Assembly: GCA_045646965.1 (NCBI GenBank)
Contig: JAZRLR010000002.1
Location: 1 to 64,000 of the forward strand
Source of the DNA: HGM04593 sp045646965
GTDB lineage: Bacteria; Bacteroidota; Bacteroidia; Bacteroidales; Bacteroidaceae
Length of the DNA: 64,000 nt
Direction: 5' to 3'
This document shows positions 8,889-17,587 of the stretch, piece after piece. The position numbers were made by a program, and so were the translations under genes. Each line of letters begins with the position of its first letter. The first letter of the stretch is position 1. The notes under the pieces were generated by a model. That model ran no database searches. It was given only the letters and a program-made list of their open reading frames with translations, and was not told where the DNA came from.

Positions 8889-10205
8889 TTAAAGCAATCT
8901 TTTCAAGTTCTTGCGGTGCTGCTCCTCAAAGATGTAGGAGAGTATCTCTCCGGCTGTGGCTTGTGGGCTCTTTTCGTTGAGCACCTTGCGGTGGCCTCTT
9001 TTGGTGCAGAGGAAATCTATCTTTTCGTTTATGGTTCTTATGCCCTCCTCGTCGAGCTCGCGTTTGCGGGCAAGAATGGTGTCGATGCCTGCCGTGAGCA
9101 GAATATTATAGTTGAGCGAGGGAATGAAGAACTTGCCCCAACGGTAGAGGAACGAGGGGCTCAAATAGATGCGCGAGCGGCGGCTGTCGCATATTATGTC
9201 GGTGTAGTAGCGGTCGAAAATAACGACGCGTGTGATGCGCGTAACGCTCTTCACCTTCACAAAATAACCCACGATATAGTCGGTGGAGTAGTAGAGCAGG
9301 CGTGCGAGCGAGCTCGCCTTGCTTGTCCTGCCGCCGCGGTGGGGGTTGCTGTAGTTGCGGTCTACCTCCTTTTTTATACCTGCCGAGTGTGCCACCTCGC
9401 CCAGGTTGCCAAAGAGCGCGGGGCGGAAATGGTAGTATTTGTGTGCCGTGCCAAACACGGGGGCAATCCTCTGTAGCAGAATCTCAATCACAGTAGTCTT
9501 GCCCGAGCCGTCGGGGCCAGTGAATCCCACACTGAAGCCGGTGCGCGACACTATGTAATTGCCTATAAATGTATACAGGAAATATATGATGCCGCAAATG
9601 AGTGCTATGGGGCGTCTCTTTAAGTTGCTCCACGCTGCGCGTGTCACAAGGGTGGCGCGGCTCTTTGTGTCGCACTCTGCCGCTGTGTCACACCCGAAAA
9701 TCTCTTTTATCTTCTTCGCTACAGCGGGTGAGTGCTCGGCAGCGGCGCGTGTGGTGCTGTATTTCTGTGGGTAACTGCTTCCCACGGCTCTGTTATAGAG
9801 GTATTTGTCGAGGAACTGACACTCTACATCGAGGTGGTAGAGATAACCGTTGAACTTCTTGTGTTGCAGGAACTCCTCGGCGCTCATTAGCTCGATGCCC
9901 CACACCGATGTGTCGAAGAAAAAGTCCCACTGCACTATCTCGGTGCTTTCGGCGTCGTTCCTTGCGCACACATAGCTTATGAGGCGGTCGCTGTGCAGGT
10001 AAGTGACTATGTTCCAGTCGCTTTGGTCTATCTGCTCCACAAGTGCTTTTTTTATCTCCTTGTAGCTTTTGCGGGTTATAATTATGTCTATGTCGCGGCT
10101 GCAGTTACTGCTCGGCAGTCCCTCGAAGTTACGCAGCACTGCGTAATCGGCCTTTGCGTTGAGCAGCCCTATTATAGCGTCTATGTGTGCCGTTGTGTTT
10201 TGCAT
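8889..10205 (-). CDS. Nucleotidyltransferase-like / thymidylate-kinase-like fusion
   Basis: A 438-residue protein of unusual build. Residues 1-130 resemble a minimal nucleotidyltransferase fold: YAVLRNFEGLP is followed by RDIDIII, which gives the paired acidic residues of that fold. Residues about 195-220 form a hydrophobic segment (ALICGIIYFLYTFIGNYIV) that may be one membrane pass or hairpin. The C-terminal 210 residues are a P-loop kinase of the thymidylate kinase type, with Walker A GPDGSGKTT near residue 230 and the DRYYTDI motif near 330 that resembles the DR(Y/H) site of Tmk. The substrate is unknown. In a capsule operon a role in phosphorylating a sugar, nucleotide or lipid precursor is possible, but this is inference. 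It is unlikely to be the housekeeping dTMP kinase, because of the fusion and membrane segment. Confidence 0.6.
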   Translation of the reverse strand: MQNTTAHIDAIIGLLNAKADYAVLRNFEGLPSSNCSRDIDIIITRKSYKEIKKALVEQIDQSDWNIVTYLHSDRLISYVCARNDAESTEIVQWDFFFDTSVWGIELMSAEEFLQHKKFNGYLYHLDVECQFLDKYLYNRAVGSSYPQKYSTTRAAAEHSPAVAKKIKEIFGCDTAAECDTKSRATLVTRAAWSNLKRRPIALICGIIYFLYTFIGNYIVSRTGFSVGFTGPDGSGKTTVIEILLQRIAPVFGTAHKYYHFRPALFGNLGEVAHSAGIKKEVDRNYSNPHRGGRTSKASSLARLLYYSTDYIVGYFVKVKSVTRITRVVIFDRYYTDIICDSRRSRIYLSPSFLYRWGKFFIPSLNYNILLTAGIDTILARKRELDEEGIRTINEKIDFLCTKRGHRKVLNEKSPQATAGEILSYIFEEQHRKNLKRLL

Positions 10206-10265
10206 AAGATTTTGTTTTGTTTTTTATACTTCCTGTCGCGGAGGGTGTTTCGTGTGAAAAGTTGC

Positions 10266-11234
10266 TCACTTCCCAATTCCCGAATTGTGTTTTATCTTAT
10301 CCCAGATATATAGCGGGCGGTAGTAGATGCACTTTGTGATTTCCCACGCACATTTGAGGATATTGCCTTTTTTTAAGTAGAAAGCGCTGTTGCGCAAAGC
10401 ATCGGCGGCCTTTGCGTCTCTCTTGTAGCCGTTTAACTGTTTTTGTGGCAGCGAATCGTAGAACTCGGTAAATGTGAGTTCCCGTTCCCCGTTACGGCGA
10501 CGCAGAAGGTTGCACTTTGTGTAGCGCATCTTTATTATCATATTGAACGAATTGCTCGACAGGCCACCTCCCTTGCGATAGTAGTAGAGTACCTTGGGCA
10601 GAGTAATAAGCGCTTTGCCTTCGCGATAGAAATCGCTCATACGAGTCCACATATCCAGCTCCTCGCAGTAGTCCTGCATTCGTGGTTTCCCTGCAGGGAA
10701 ACCCTCGATACATATTCCGCCGGCTCTTATTGCCGTTTCTCTGTGGAATATTGTGTGTATGGGGAGAAATATCAGTTTCTTGTTTGAGGCCTTCTCGATA
10801 AAACGCACCTTCGACTTTTCTCCGAGGAAAGTGCCGCCGTGTATCGGCTCTCCTTTCTCGTTGATATATTTCGACCAGCAAGAGACACCCATCAAATCGC
10901 TGTCGGATATTATTTTAGTATATAAATCTTCAATCAGCGTTCTTTCAAAGATGTCGTCGCTGTCGATAAAAAGGAAATATTTTGTTTTTGCGTGGTTTAT
11001 TGCGAAATGCCTTGCATAGCCTATTCCCTTGTTATTGTCAAAGGAGACGAGCTCGTGCTGCCGAGGATTTTCCTCGAAATACTTCTCTATGGCTGCCACA
11101 GAACCGTCGGTGCTGCAGTCGTTTACTATGAGCAGGTGAAAATCCTGCATAGTCTGCGCTGTAACCGATTGCAAGGTCTCTTCTATGTATTTTTCAGCGT
11201 TATAGACACAGATGGCAAGAGTGAGGTCGTTCAT
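10266..11234 (-). CDS. Glycosyltransferase family 2
   Basis: A 322-residue GT-A transferase. The N-terminus LAICVYNAEKYI, the NDCSTDGS loop near residues 38-45 and the DSDD metal site at 91-94 identify family 2. The C-terminal part is rich in basic and aromatic residues and probably contacts the membrane and acceptor. It sits between the GtrA gene and the NTase/kinase fusion, with gaps of 36 and 60 bases, looser than elsewhere in the operon. Because it follows GtrA and the UbiA-like cassette it might be a polyprenyl-phosphate sugar synthase of the GtrB type. However, it lacks the two C-terminal membrane helices typical of GtrB, so an ordinary repeat-unit transferase is more likely. Confidence 0.85.
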   Translation of the reverse strand: MNDLTLAICVYNAEKYIEETLQSVTAQTMQDFHLLIVNDCSTDGSVAAIEKYFEENPRQHELVSFDNNKGIGYARHFAINHAKTKYFLFIDSDDIFERTLIEDLYTKIISDSDLMGVSCWSKYINEKGEPIHGGTFLGEKSKVRFIEKASNKKLIFLPIHTIFHRETAIRAGGICIEGFPAGKPRMQDYCEELDMWTRMSDFYREGKALITLPKVLYYYRKGGGLSSNSFNMIIKMRYTKCNLLRRRNGERELTFTEFYDSLPQKQLNGYKRDAKAADALRNSAFYLKKGNILKCAWEITKCIYYRPLYIWDKIKHNSGIGK

Positions 11235-11270
11235 CGTTTCAGTCTTTTTTGTGGCAAATAAAAAATCAGA

Positions 11271-11675
11271 TTAGTGCAGAAGGTATTTCCTTGAACAGAA
11301 GTTCCATATAAGCGTAATTGCTATAGCCACCATCTTCGACAACATAAAATAGCACTCGATGAGGCTTGTGAGAATCCACAGAATACCGAGGTTCAGCCCA
11401 AGTCCCACTATGGATACAAAGAGGTAGAAAAGGAATTCAACGCAGCGGTTTTTGATTTTCGATTCTGTAAAAACCCACTTTGTGCACATAAAATAGTTTG
11501 CAGTGACTCCTGCCGAGAACGACAACGCACCCGATAGAATATAGTGCACACCCAGGTGTTCTGTGAGCAGGTAAAGAAGCCCCATATCAATGACCGTGCA
11601 GAGACCGCCCACAAACAGGTATCTCACGGCCTGTGCCTGTGTGCTGTCGTTCTTCAGGAATTGTACTTTGTCCAT
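11271..11675 (-). CDS. GtrA family membrane protein
   Basis: A 134-residue protein with four predicted membrane helices in the GtrA pattern: AVRYLFVGGLCTVID at the first helix, then a helix ending in VTANYFMCTKWVF, and two further helices. GtrA-family proteins help move or deliver polyprenyl-phosphate-linked sugars across the inner membrane; the mycobacterial member Rv3789 works in arabinan synthesis. I chose the ATG at 11675 over an upstream GTG at 11696. With it the gene overlaps the end of the HAD gene by 22 bases. Its position directly behind the UbiA-like and HAD genes suggests it handles the polyprenyl-phospho-pentose they would make. Confidence 0.85.
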   Translation of the reverse strand: MDKVQFLKNDSTQAQAVRYLFVGGLCTVIDMGLLYLLTEHLGVHYILSGALSFSAGVTANYFMCTKWVFTESKIKNRCVEFLFYLFVSIVGLGLNLGILWILTSLIECYFMLSKMVAIAITLIWNFCSRKYLLH

Positions 11676-12268
11676 AACCCCTCTTTTAGTAACCACCCCT
11701 CGTCGGCATATCCAAGCATTGCGGTGTCGCCTTTGCTATCGCCGTATGCGGTGAGCTGTATCTCTTCTCTGTTTGTAATATAGGTCGCAATTCTGTTTAC
11801 CTTCTCCTCGCCATAGCAGTTCCTCGATGCAAATCTCCCGGTGAGTACCCCGTTCTTTTCCTCGAGCTTTGTGGCGAGCACAAGAGTGAACCCCGACTCT
11901 GTGGCCCACGGCTTTATCCAGTTTTCGGGCGATGCACTTACAATTATCAGGGTGTCACCTTTCTCTCTGTGCCCGGCGATGCGCTCCATTGTAGTACTGC
12001 GCAGAATTTGGGGTATTCTGGTGCGTGAGTATTCGGCACACATCGCCTCGAATTGCTCCCTGTCAATCCCTTTGAGCAGGCTGCCGAGCATCTTCTCTTT
12101 TGCTTCTTCGTTGCTTCTCATCTTCAGGGCATAAAGTGCGAGGTTGAATGTGTTGAGAAACAGGCAACGCAACAGCGCTCCCCACCCAAATGTGTAGATG
12201 ATAAAGTCGAAAAGCGTGTCTTTTGTGGTTATTGTGCCGTCGAAGTCAAACGCTGCAAATCTTTTCAT
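11654..12268 (-). CDS. HAD-family phosphatase, subfamily IB
   Basis: A 204-residue haloacid-dehalogenase phosphatase of the phosphoserine-phosphatase type. DFDGTIT at residues 8-14 gives the nucleophile and acid Asp pair, IIVSAS near residue 103 is motif II, and AYGDSKGDTAML near 177 is motif IV. I set the start at the ATG at 12268, one base after the stop of the UbiA-like gene, because the longer frame reads into that gene. Coupled to a DPPR-synthase-like enzyme it is a good candidate for removing the 5-phosphate from polyprenyl-phosphoribose 5-phosphate, a step carried out in mycobacteria by an unrelated PAP2 phosphatase. That assignment is inference from context. Confidence 0.8.
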   Translation of the reverse strand: MKRFAAFDFDGTITTKDTLFDFIIYTFGWGALLRCLFLNTFNLALYALKMRSNEEAKEKMLGSLLKGIDREQFEAMCAEYSRTRIPQILRSTTMERIAGHREKGDTLIIVSASPENWIKPWATESGFTLVLATKLEEKNGVLTGRFASRNCYGEEKVNRIATYITNREEIQLTAYGDSKGDTAMLGYADEGWLLKEGLWTKYNS

Positions 12269-12269
12269 T

Positions 12270-13154
12270 TCAAGGAAGCAGGTATATGATAAATACAAAA
12301 GAGATTACCCACCCAAGAACGCACAGATGGATAACTCTGTCTTTTAACACAATGTTTGTGGGGCTGCCGCTTTTGGTGTCCACAATGGCAAGCTGCAAAT
12401 ACCGCAGCATACCAAGCAGCACAAAGACCGCCGTAATATAGAGATGCTCACTTCCAAGGCGCTCGATTACGTCCTGCGACATAGTCCACATAATATAAGA
12501 AATCATAGTCATCGCCGAAATTATCGAGATGGAGTTATTCAGGAACTCTATGTTATATCGGCCTATATTCTTGCGCATCTTCATTCCGCTTGTGTTAAAT
12601 ATTATAACATCGTCGCGTCTCTTGGCAAAGGCAAGAAAGAGCGAGAGAAGGAATGTCATCAGGATAATCCATTGCGAAATCCATATTCCGGCCACAATAC
12701 CTCCCACAAAAACTCTTATAACAAATCCCGTTGCAATGACAAATGTGTCAATTATCGCAATGTGCTTCAGTTTTACACAATATAGTATGTTCAGAATGTA
12801 ATATCCCATCACCGCGGCTATGGCATTGTACCTCACTGTCGAGGGTAGCAGGTACAGGCCTGCGACCGCCGCCGTAATGAGCACAAACATTGTAGTGTAT
12901 GCCTGCGGCAGAGATACCTTTCCGCTCGCTATGGGGCGCTTGCACTTCTTGGGGTGCAACTTGTCGGATTTTACATCTAAAATATCGTTGAAGCAATATA
13001 TGGAGCTTGCTGCAAGCGAGAATGCAACAAATGCACACAAGGTTTTCAAAAGCTCGTTTGCCGAGAAAAGCTTTTCATCGAAAAAGAGCGGAAAGAATAT
13101 AAATATATTTTTCACCCACTGTGCCGGCCTTGCCAAAGAGATTATATTCTTCAT
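12270..13154 (-). CDS. UbiA-family prenyltransferase, DPPR-synthase-like
   Basis: A 294-residue polytopic UbiA-fold protein. The first catalytic motif is NDILDVKSD at residues 56-64 followed by HPKK and RPIASG, which is the form seen in decaprenyl-phosphate phosphoribosyltransferases (Rv3806c type) rather than in quinone prenyltransferases. The second Asp-rich site is AKRRDDVIIF near residue 180. The family enzyme joins PRPP to polyprenyl phosphate at the cytoplasmic face. Downstream lie a HAD phosphatase and GtrA, which fits a route to polyprenyl-phospho-ribose or, with epimerisation, -arabinose. DprE1/DprE2-like epimerase genes are not present in the window, so ribose is the simpler prediction. 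Quinone or haem synthesis is unlikely given the location. Confidence 0.82.
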   Translation of the reverse strand: MKNIISLARPAQWVKNIFIFFPLFFDEKLFSANELLKTLCAFVAFSLAASSIYCFNDILDVKSDKLHPKKCKRPIASGKVSLPQAYTTMFVLITAAVAGLYLLPSTVRYNAIAAVMGYYILNILYCVKLKHIAIIDTFVIATGFVIRVFVGGIVAGIWISQWIILMTFLLSLFLAFAKRRDDVIIFNTSGMKMRKNIGRYNIEFLNNSISIISAMTMISYIMWTMSQDVIERLGSEHLYITAVFVLLGMLRYLQLAIVDTKSGSPTNIVLKDRVIHLCVLGWVISFVFIIYLLP

Positions 13155-13158
13155 AGTT

Positions 13159-14457
13159 TTATATAAATGTTACAAAATATTGAGCCAGTTTCACAAGATT
13201 ACCTATTACCGATGAATATATGGCTTCGGGAATTGCAAATCCCATAATGGGGACAGGTATAAGACAAGCAACCAAAATGTAGAACCAGTTTTTTCTGAAT
13301 ACCGCCGTGTTGCAGAAGAGGGTGCTTGCCTTCTCGCCTAATCTCGAAAACAGCGACAGCTTCTCCTCTTTTATGTACGCAAATATAAAGAACGAAGAAA
13401 AAGACCAGTATGTGAATATTCTTCCGAGGTCGCACGAGAGCACCGAAAACAGCGGTAGCAACGAAATAAATTGCACCGCCAGCACCGTTGCCAGGTGTGA
13501 GTTGTTTATATCGGCTGTCTCATACTTGAACATTTTTATTTTGTTTGCGTTTGACATAAGGTAGAAGGCTGCGAAATATATCAAAAGCCAGGCAAAGAGG
13601 CGCGGTACACCACCTACAAGTGGCAGTAGATAGTTCTCGTGCAGGTGAAAATCGGCAGCGTAGGCTGTTGTCCAGGTAAGAGCTCCCACGCCTCCTGCAA
13701 CGGGCAGCATTTCGCCAAATTTTTCATTGAAATAGGGCGCGTAGGAGTTCCATATAGTGTTTGAAACCTCTTCGTTGCCCTTGAATATGCACACCGCTCC
13801 CATAGCCGCAATAAAAGGCAGTGATATGAGCGCGGTGCGAGCGGCCTTTGTTAGGAATCCCTTGCCCTCGCAACTGCAAAAATAGTGAAGCATTATAAAT
13901 GGTGCAAAGCAAAAGAAACTCGCCTCGTGGGTGAGCACTACCAAAATGGCTGCGGCACTCATCGAAATATAGTATAGGCTGTTGTCTCCTTTCGCCTCAC
14001 GCCATTTCTTGTATAAGTACAAAACCGTAAAAACCATCAGCAGCATAAGTGCATCGCGCTTATGTGTGGTGATATTATTCATCGCAAAAGAACCAAGCAA
14101 TATCACGTTGGGCAGCAGAAAGAACGACAACCCCTTCTTCCTAAAGAAATATATGGTAAACAAGATGAGCGCCGTAGTTGTAACGATAGTTATCCAAATA
14201 ATAGATTCTGCAATGTCGATATTGTGTACATCGTATAACCATTTGAGTATCTCGCCTGTAATTCCGCGTCTCACAAATCCCCCTTCGTAATTTATGAGCC
14301 AGTCGGTAAAGGTAAATGTGGTGAACCTCTCTTGCTGTTGGTCGAGAATGAAGTTACCCTTTATTACCGCAATGAGCAGGTATTTCACAGCAATGACGAT
14401 ACTGTACGCAATAAATGCGAGTTTAATAATCTCTTTGTTTTTAAAAGTATATTTCAT
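13159..14457 (-). CDS. Polytopic membrane protein, possible GT-C transferase
   Basis: A 432-residue protein with about ten hydrophobic segments and no family I can name. The first extracytoplasmic loop, after the N-terminal helix, contains FTDWLINYEGGFVRRGITG near residues 50-68, a conserved-looking acidic/aromatic and Arg-Arg-Gly block. Another loop holds THKRDALMLL and a later one THEASFFCFAP. An acidic residue in the first outer loop followed by many helices is the general plan of GT-C glycosyltransferases that use polyprenyl-phosphate sugars, and the next genes are a polyprenyl-phospho-pentose cassette. I therefore suggest, at low confidence, a periplasmic-face transferase. A polymerase or transporter role is the alternative. 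Stop and start of its neighbour are four bases apart. Confidence 0.55.
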   Translation of the reverse strand: MKYTFKNKEIIKLAFIAYSIVIAVKYLLIAVIKGNFILDQQQERFTTFTFTDWLINYEGGFVRRGITGEILKWLYDVHNIDIAESIIWITIVTTTALILFTIYFFRKKGLSFFLLPNVILLGSFAMNNITTHKRDALMLLMVFTVLYLYKKWREAKGDNSLYYISMSAAAILVVLTHEASFFCFAPFIMLHYFCSCEGKGFLTKAARTALISLPFIAAMGAVCIFKGNEEVSNTIWNSYAPYFNEKFGEMLPVAGGVGALTWTTAYAADFHLHENYLLPLVGGVPRLFAWLLIYFAAFYLMSNANKIKMFKYETADINNSHLATVLAVQFISLLPLFSVLSCDLGRIFTYWSFSSFFIFAYIKEEKLSLFSRLGEKASTLFCNTAVFRKNWFYILVACLIPVPIMGFAIPEAIYSSVIGNLVKLAQYFVTFI

Positions 14458-14465
14458 AGTATAAG

Positions 14466-15713
14466 CTATTTCTCTTCGTTTAATGCCATTTCGCAGGTCT
14501 CTTCCTCCTCCTCTTCTTCTTCCTCCTCGTCGTCATATATGCGGGGGTCGAAGCGGTTGTCGTAGAAGTATTTCACACAGGTCATTATCATCATCAGCTC
14601 CCACGCATACTGGATGTTTGTGCCGCAACCGCCGCCTACACCCGCCAATATGAAAAGCGCTCCCAGCGACCAGAAATTATAGGCGCAGGTGAAACAGAAA
14701 ATCATAGTTATGAGATAGAAGATGAGGCCATAGTCATCGAACATAGTTCTTTTGAAACGTCCTATTTTGTGTCCCGAATCAATTCCGTGCCCCACCCAGG
14801 TCTCAAGTTTCGAGAAGTCGGCGTTCAACGAGTTTAGCACAGGAGTGATGCGCACAGCAGCTGACGTGTCGGTCTCTTTCACCTCTTCGACATCGAGCGA
14901 GGCTGTAGCCTCGATTGCGTTTATCGCTCTGTCGAAAGAATTCGTTCCCGAAGATTGCATCAGTGAGTATGCGACAAAGAGGCAGGGAATCATATAGTAC
15001 CAGTTGTGCTTGCGCACGAAATAGAAACTTAATACAATGAGGCAAATGAACGCCGTACCGCTACCCATAGTGAGCATCATCCACAGGAAACGTATAGTAA
15101 CCCACTTGTGCTCACCGCTAAATAGCTCTATGACAGAGAAGGGGCCTTCACCGCGTTTGTACTCGTTGCATTTTATATAGGCATAGTAAAAGACAAGCAT
15201 AAATCGGCCGAAGGTGCTCGGCTCCTGACACAGCGAGTTACAACCTATTCCGCGGTTAAATATCTGGCACAGGTTCACAATGGGCAGGTATTTCACTCCC
15301 ACAAGCAAGAAAGCCTGTTGCACAATGCACACAACAAAGTAGGCCATCATCATCCATTTGCATAGTTTGATGAAATATTCAATTGTGAACACCTTCTTAA
15401 CCGTCACCATATTGTAGAAACATACATAGGTGTACACCAGAATTGTGGAGTAGAGCAGTGTGCTCCAACGCCACGTCTCGGGGTGGAAACTTACCGACAG
15501 AAATTGAAATATAAGGTATACTGTGCCCAGCACCATCGCTTTAGTCATATAGAGGCAGCGTGTGAACAGCGTAAATAACGATAACGCAACCAAAGTGAGT
15601 TTAACAGGGCCTATGCTTATTCGTCCGTCGATGGGTATATAGTATATGCCGTATAGTACGAGCATCACAGTTGCAAACTTTGCAAGGCCGTTGCTTGTAG
15701 CAAATTTCTGCAT
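14466..15713 (-). CDS. O-antigen polymerase (Wzy)-like membrane protein
   Basis: A 415-residue polytopic protein with ten or more membrane helices and a large central outer loop (roughly residues 130-200), the layout of Wzy polymerases. The loop contains NRGIGCNSLCQEPSTFGRFM; an EPS with following Phe/Gly/Arg recurs in many Wzy-like proteins. It would join lipid-linked repeats in the periplasm. It is the best Wzy candidate in the operon and sits eight bases before the polytopic gene of unknown function. An odd feature is the cytoplasmic tail, with two Asp and a run of ten Glu encoded by GAG/GAA codons, followed by a short end. Sequence alone cannot prove polymerase activity. Confidence 0.7.
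   Translation of the reverse strand: MQKFATSNGLAKFATVMLVLYGIYYIPIDGRISIGPVKLTLVALSLFTLFTRCLYMTKAMVLGTVYLIFQFLSVSFHPETWRWSTLLYSTILVYTYVCFYNMVTVKKVFTIEYFIKLCKWMMMAYFVVCIVQQAFLLVGVKYLPIVNLCQIFNRGIGCNSLCQEPSTFGRFMLVFYYAYIKCNEYKRGEGPFSVIELFSGEHKWVTIRFLWMMLTMGSGTAFICLIVLSFYFVRKHNWYYMIPCLFVAYSLMQSSGTNSFDRAINAIEATASLDVEEVKETDTSAAVRITPVLNSLNADFSKLETWVGHGIDSGHKIGRFKRTMFDDYGLIFYLITMIFCFTCAYNFWSLGALFILAGVGGGCGTNIQYAWELMMIMTCVKYFYDNRFDPRIYDDEEEEEEEEEETCEMALNEEK
14494..14535 (-). repeat. GAG/GAA trinucleotide tract coding a Glu run
   Basis: A low-complexity stretch of GAG, GAA and GAC codons encodes two Asp and ten consecutive Glu near the C-terminus of the Wzy-like protein. Slippage by whole triplets would change the tail length without breaking the frame. 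Confidence 0.75.
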
Positions 15714-15722
15714 AAGAGTTTT

Positions 15723-16739
15723 TTATTTTTTACCAATCATAAACTTGAGCTTGCCGTTGAAAAGGCTCACAAGCGGGTAAGTAAGTATCAGGGTTATGAT
15801 AAAATATATTATGGTTATCCACCCTTCGAACGGACGGTGCATAACCTCTTTGTTGAATGTGATAAAAATCTCTTGCAATATGCTGTAGTGGGTACACATA
15901 AGCACCAATGAGTTCACGCCCCAAAAGACAAAGAATCTCTTTATTATATTTTGCGCGCAGGCGGCAAAGAGGCACATAAAACCAAGAGCCGGCAGGCAGT
16001 TACTTAACATATCGTTTACAAAGAATATTCTGAACGGGGGTTGCAATATAAGCAGTATGCTAAAAGCAAGCACGCCACATCCTATGAGCGCAAGCGCCAC
16101 GCTTCCAAGAGAGGACATTCTCTTCCACAGATATTTGGCAGTCAAGTATCCTGCGGCAACCACAGGCCACGCTGCAAGGCCTTTTACTATGGGCTGCATA
16201 GGCGAGTCTATAAGTTTGTAAAAATCTGAAATCCCGCGCAAGGGTGCCCACAAGTTGTAGTAAAGGTGCGAGACGCCAAATGTCACAAGTGCGCCTACAA
16301 TGGCACGCAACCACCATCTGCGCCCGTTTTTTATGTAGTTGAAGAGAAGCTCTCCTATAAACAGCACGGGCAGGAACCACAGCGTGCCTATGCCGCGCAG
16401 TGTAATAGTCTTGTATATGTCGCGCAGCACAATGCGGCTCTCCATATACCCTGCGGCGCACCAGATGAGGTCGAAAAGCAGTATCAAAAGGCTGAACCAC
16501 AGATAGGGCGCGCCAAGCTGCTTTATCCTCTTGTGGCATAGCTCTTTGCAACTTATTTTCTTGTCTTGCAAGGCTCTCACCCATCCGGCTGTGAAATAGA
16601 ACGTTGTAATCATAAACAACCCTATCCAGATGTTGAGCCAATAGGGTATAACCCCTTTCTCAAAGTGCAGAAAGGCAATGCAGAGTATTGCAACGCCCTT
16701 CGCTGCGTCGATATATGTGGCGCGTTTGTTTTGGTTCAT
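15723..16739 (-). CDS. Acyltransferase family 3 membrane protein
   Basis: A 338-residue membrane acyltransferase. It begins with ATYIDAAKGVAILCIAFLHFE, with the conserved His at residue 25, then FYFTAGWVR as the second motif. About ten hydrophobic segments follow. The start ATG overlaps the stop of the GT2 gene upstream by four bases, so these two are coupled. It probably acylates the sugar added by a neighbouring transferase. The LHFE form of the His motif and the FTAGW motif set it apart from the other acyltransferases of the operon, in line with a different acceptor. Confidence 0.86.
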   Translation of the reverse strand: MNQNKRATYIDAAKGVAILCIAFLHFEKGVIPYWLNIWIGLFMITTFYFTAGWVRALQDKKISCKELCHKRIKQLGAPYLWFSLLILLFDLIWCAAGYMESRIVLRDIYKTITLRGIGTLWFLPVLFIGELLFNYIKNGRRWWLRAIVGALVTFGVSHLYYNLWAPLRGISDFYKLIDSPMQPIVKGLAAWPVVAAGYLTAKYLWKRMSSLGSVALALIGCGVLAFSILLILQPPFRIFFVNDMLSNCLPALGFMCLFAACAQNIIKRFFVFWGVNSLVLMCTHYSILQEIFITFNKEVMHRPFEGWITIIYFIITLILTYPLVSLFNGKLKFMIGKK

Positions 16740-17587
16740 CTTTTAATGCGGTGTACGAGAATTAAAAATTCGGTGTGTAGTATAATTGAGAGCCCCGCCA
16801 TAAAACGCCCGAAGGCGCTGTCGCCGCTGTATCTCTTTATGAAGTAAAGTCTTGAGCGTCTCCACTGCTTGAAGCGTGCTATGGGGTTTCCCTTTGTGCT
16901 TTTGCGGTGTGCGTGCACGGCCTGCGTTTCGGCGGTGTAGTACATTTTTTTCCCGGCTTTCTCCACTTGGCGCGAGAGGATTGCCTCCTCGCAGTAGAGC
17001 AACGGGTACTCGTCAAAGAAGCCGATGCTCTCGATAAAAGGCAGGTGAACCAGCAGGCAGCAGCCGCTCACCTTGCTGCAATAGTGGCTGTGGGCGAAAT
17101 CGTCGATGAAATCGTCACTTTCGGCATTTCTTTTCTTGAAAAAGGTGGTGAGCCACCCCCAGCAGCCGTGCCAATCCCCGTCGCGGAACATAGGGCTTTG
17201 GTGACGTCCGTCGAGCCCTGCGATGTCGCTGCCGCACACTACAATATCTTTGTCGGAGTTCATTGCATTGAGCATTCGTGTGAGGTAATCCCTTTGCGGG
17301 AATTCCATATCGGGGTTTGCTATGAGGGCGTGGGTGTATCCTTTCTTTGCAGCGTAGCGCAGGCCTATGTTATTTCCGGCGTTGTAGCCGTTGTTTGTGC
17401 TGTTTGCGATGAAAGTGACACCCGCCTCTTCACATATTTTCTGCACGGCGGTGTGCTCTTCGTCGCGTGAACAGTTGTCCACTACGATGATTTCCTGCTT
17501 CACACCCTCCTGACGTTGCAGATGGGCGATGCATTTGCGGCAGTCCTCTGCGCTGTTATAGTTGAGTATTATGGTGGCTATCTCCAT
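16736..17587 (-). CDS. Glycosyltransferase family 2, rhamnosyltransferase-like
   Basis: A 283-residue GT-A enzyme. IATIILNYNSAEDC at the start, IIVVDNCSRDEE near residues 33-44 and LIANPDMEFP near residues 88-97 match the WbbL/rhamnosyltransferase branch of family 2, in which NPD replaces the DXD site. It would add a 6-deoxyhexose or other residue to the lipid-linked oligosaccharide. The gene begins inside the last ten bases of the COG5610-type gene upstream and its stop overlaps the next start, so it is coupled on both sides. The donor is a suggestion from the family pattern only. Confidence 0.84.
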   Translation of the reverse strand: MEIATIILNYNSAEDCRKCIAHLQRQEGVKQEIIVVDNCSRDEEHTAVQKICEEAGVTFIANSTNNGYNAGNNIGLRYAAKKGYTHALIANPDMEFPQRDYLTRMLNAMNSDKDIVVCGSDIAGLDGRHQSPMFRDGDWHGCWGWLTTFFKKRNAESDDFIDDFAHSHYCSKVSGCCLLVHLPFIESIGFFDEYPLLYCEEAILSRQVEKAGKKMYYTAETQAVHAHRKSTKGNPIARFKQWRRSRLYFIKRYSGDSAFGRFMAGLSIILHTEFLILVHRIKR

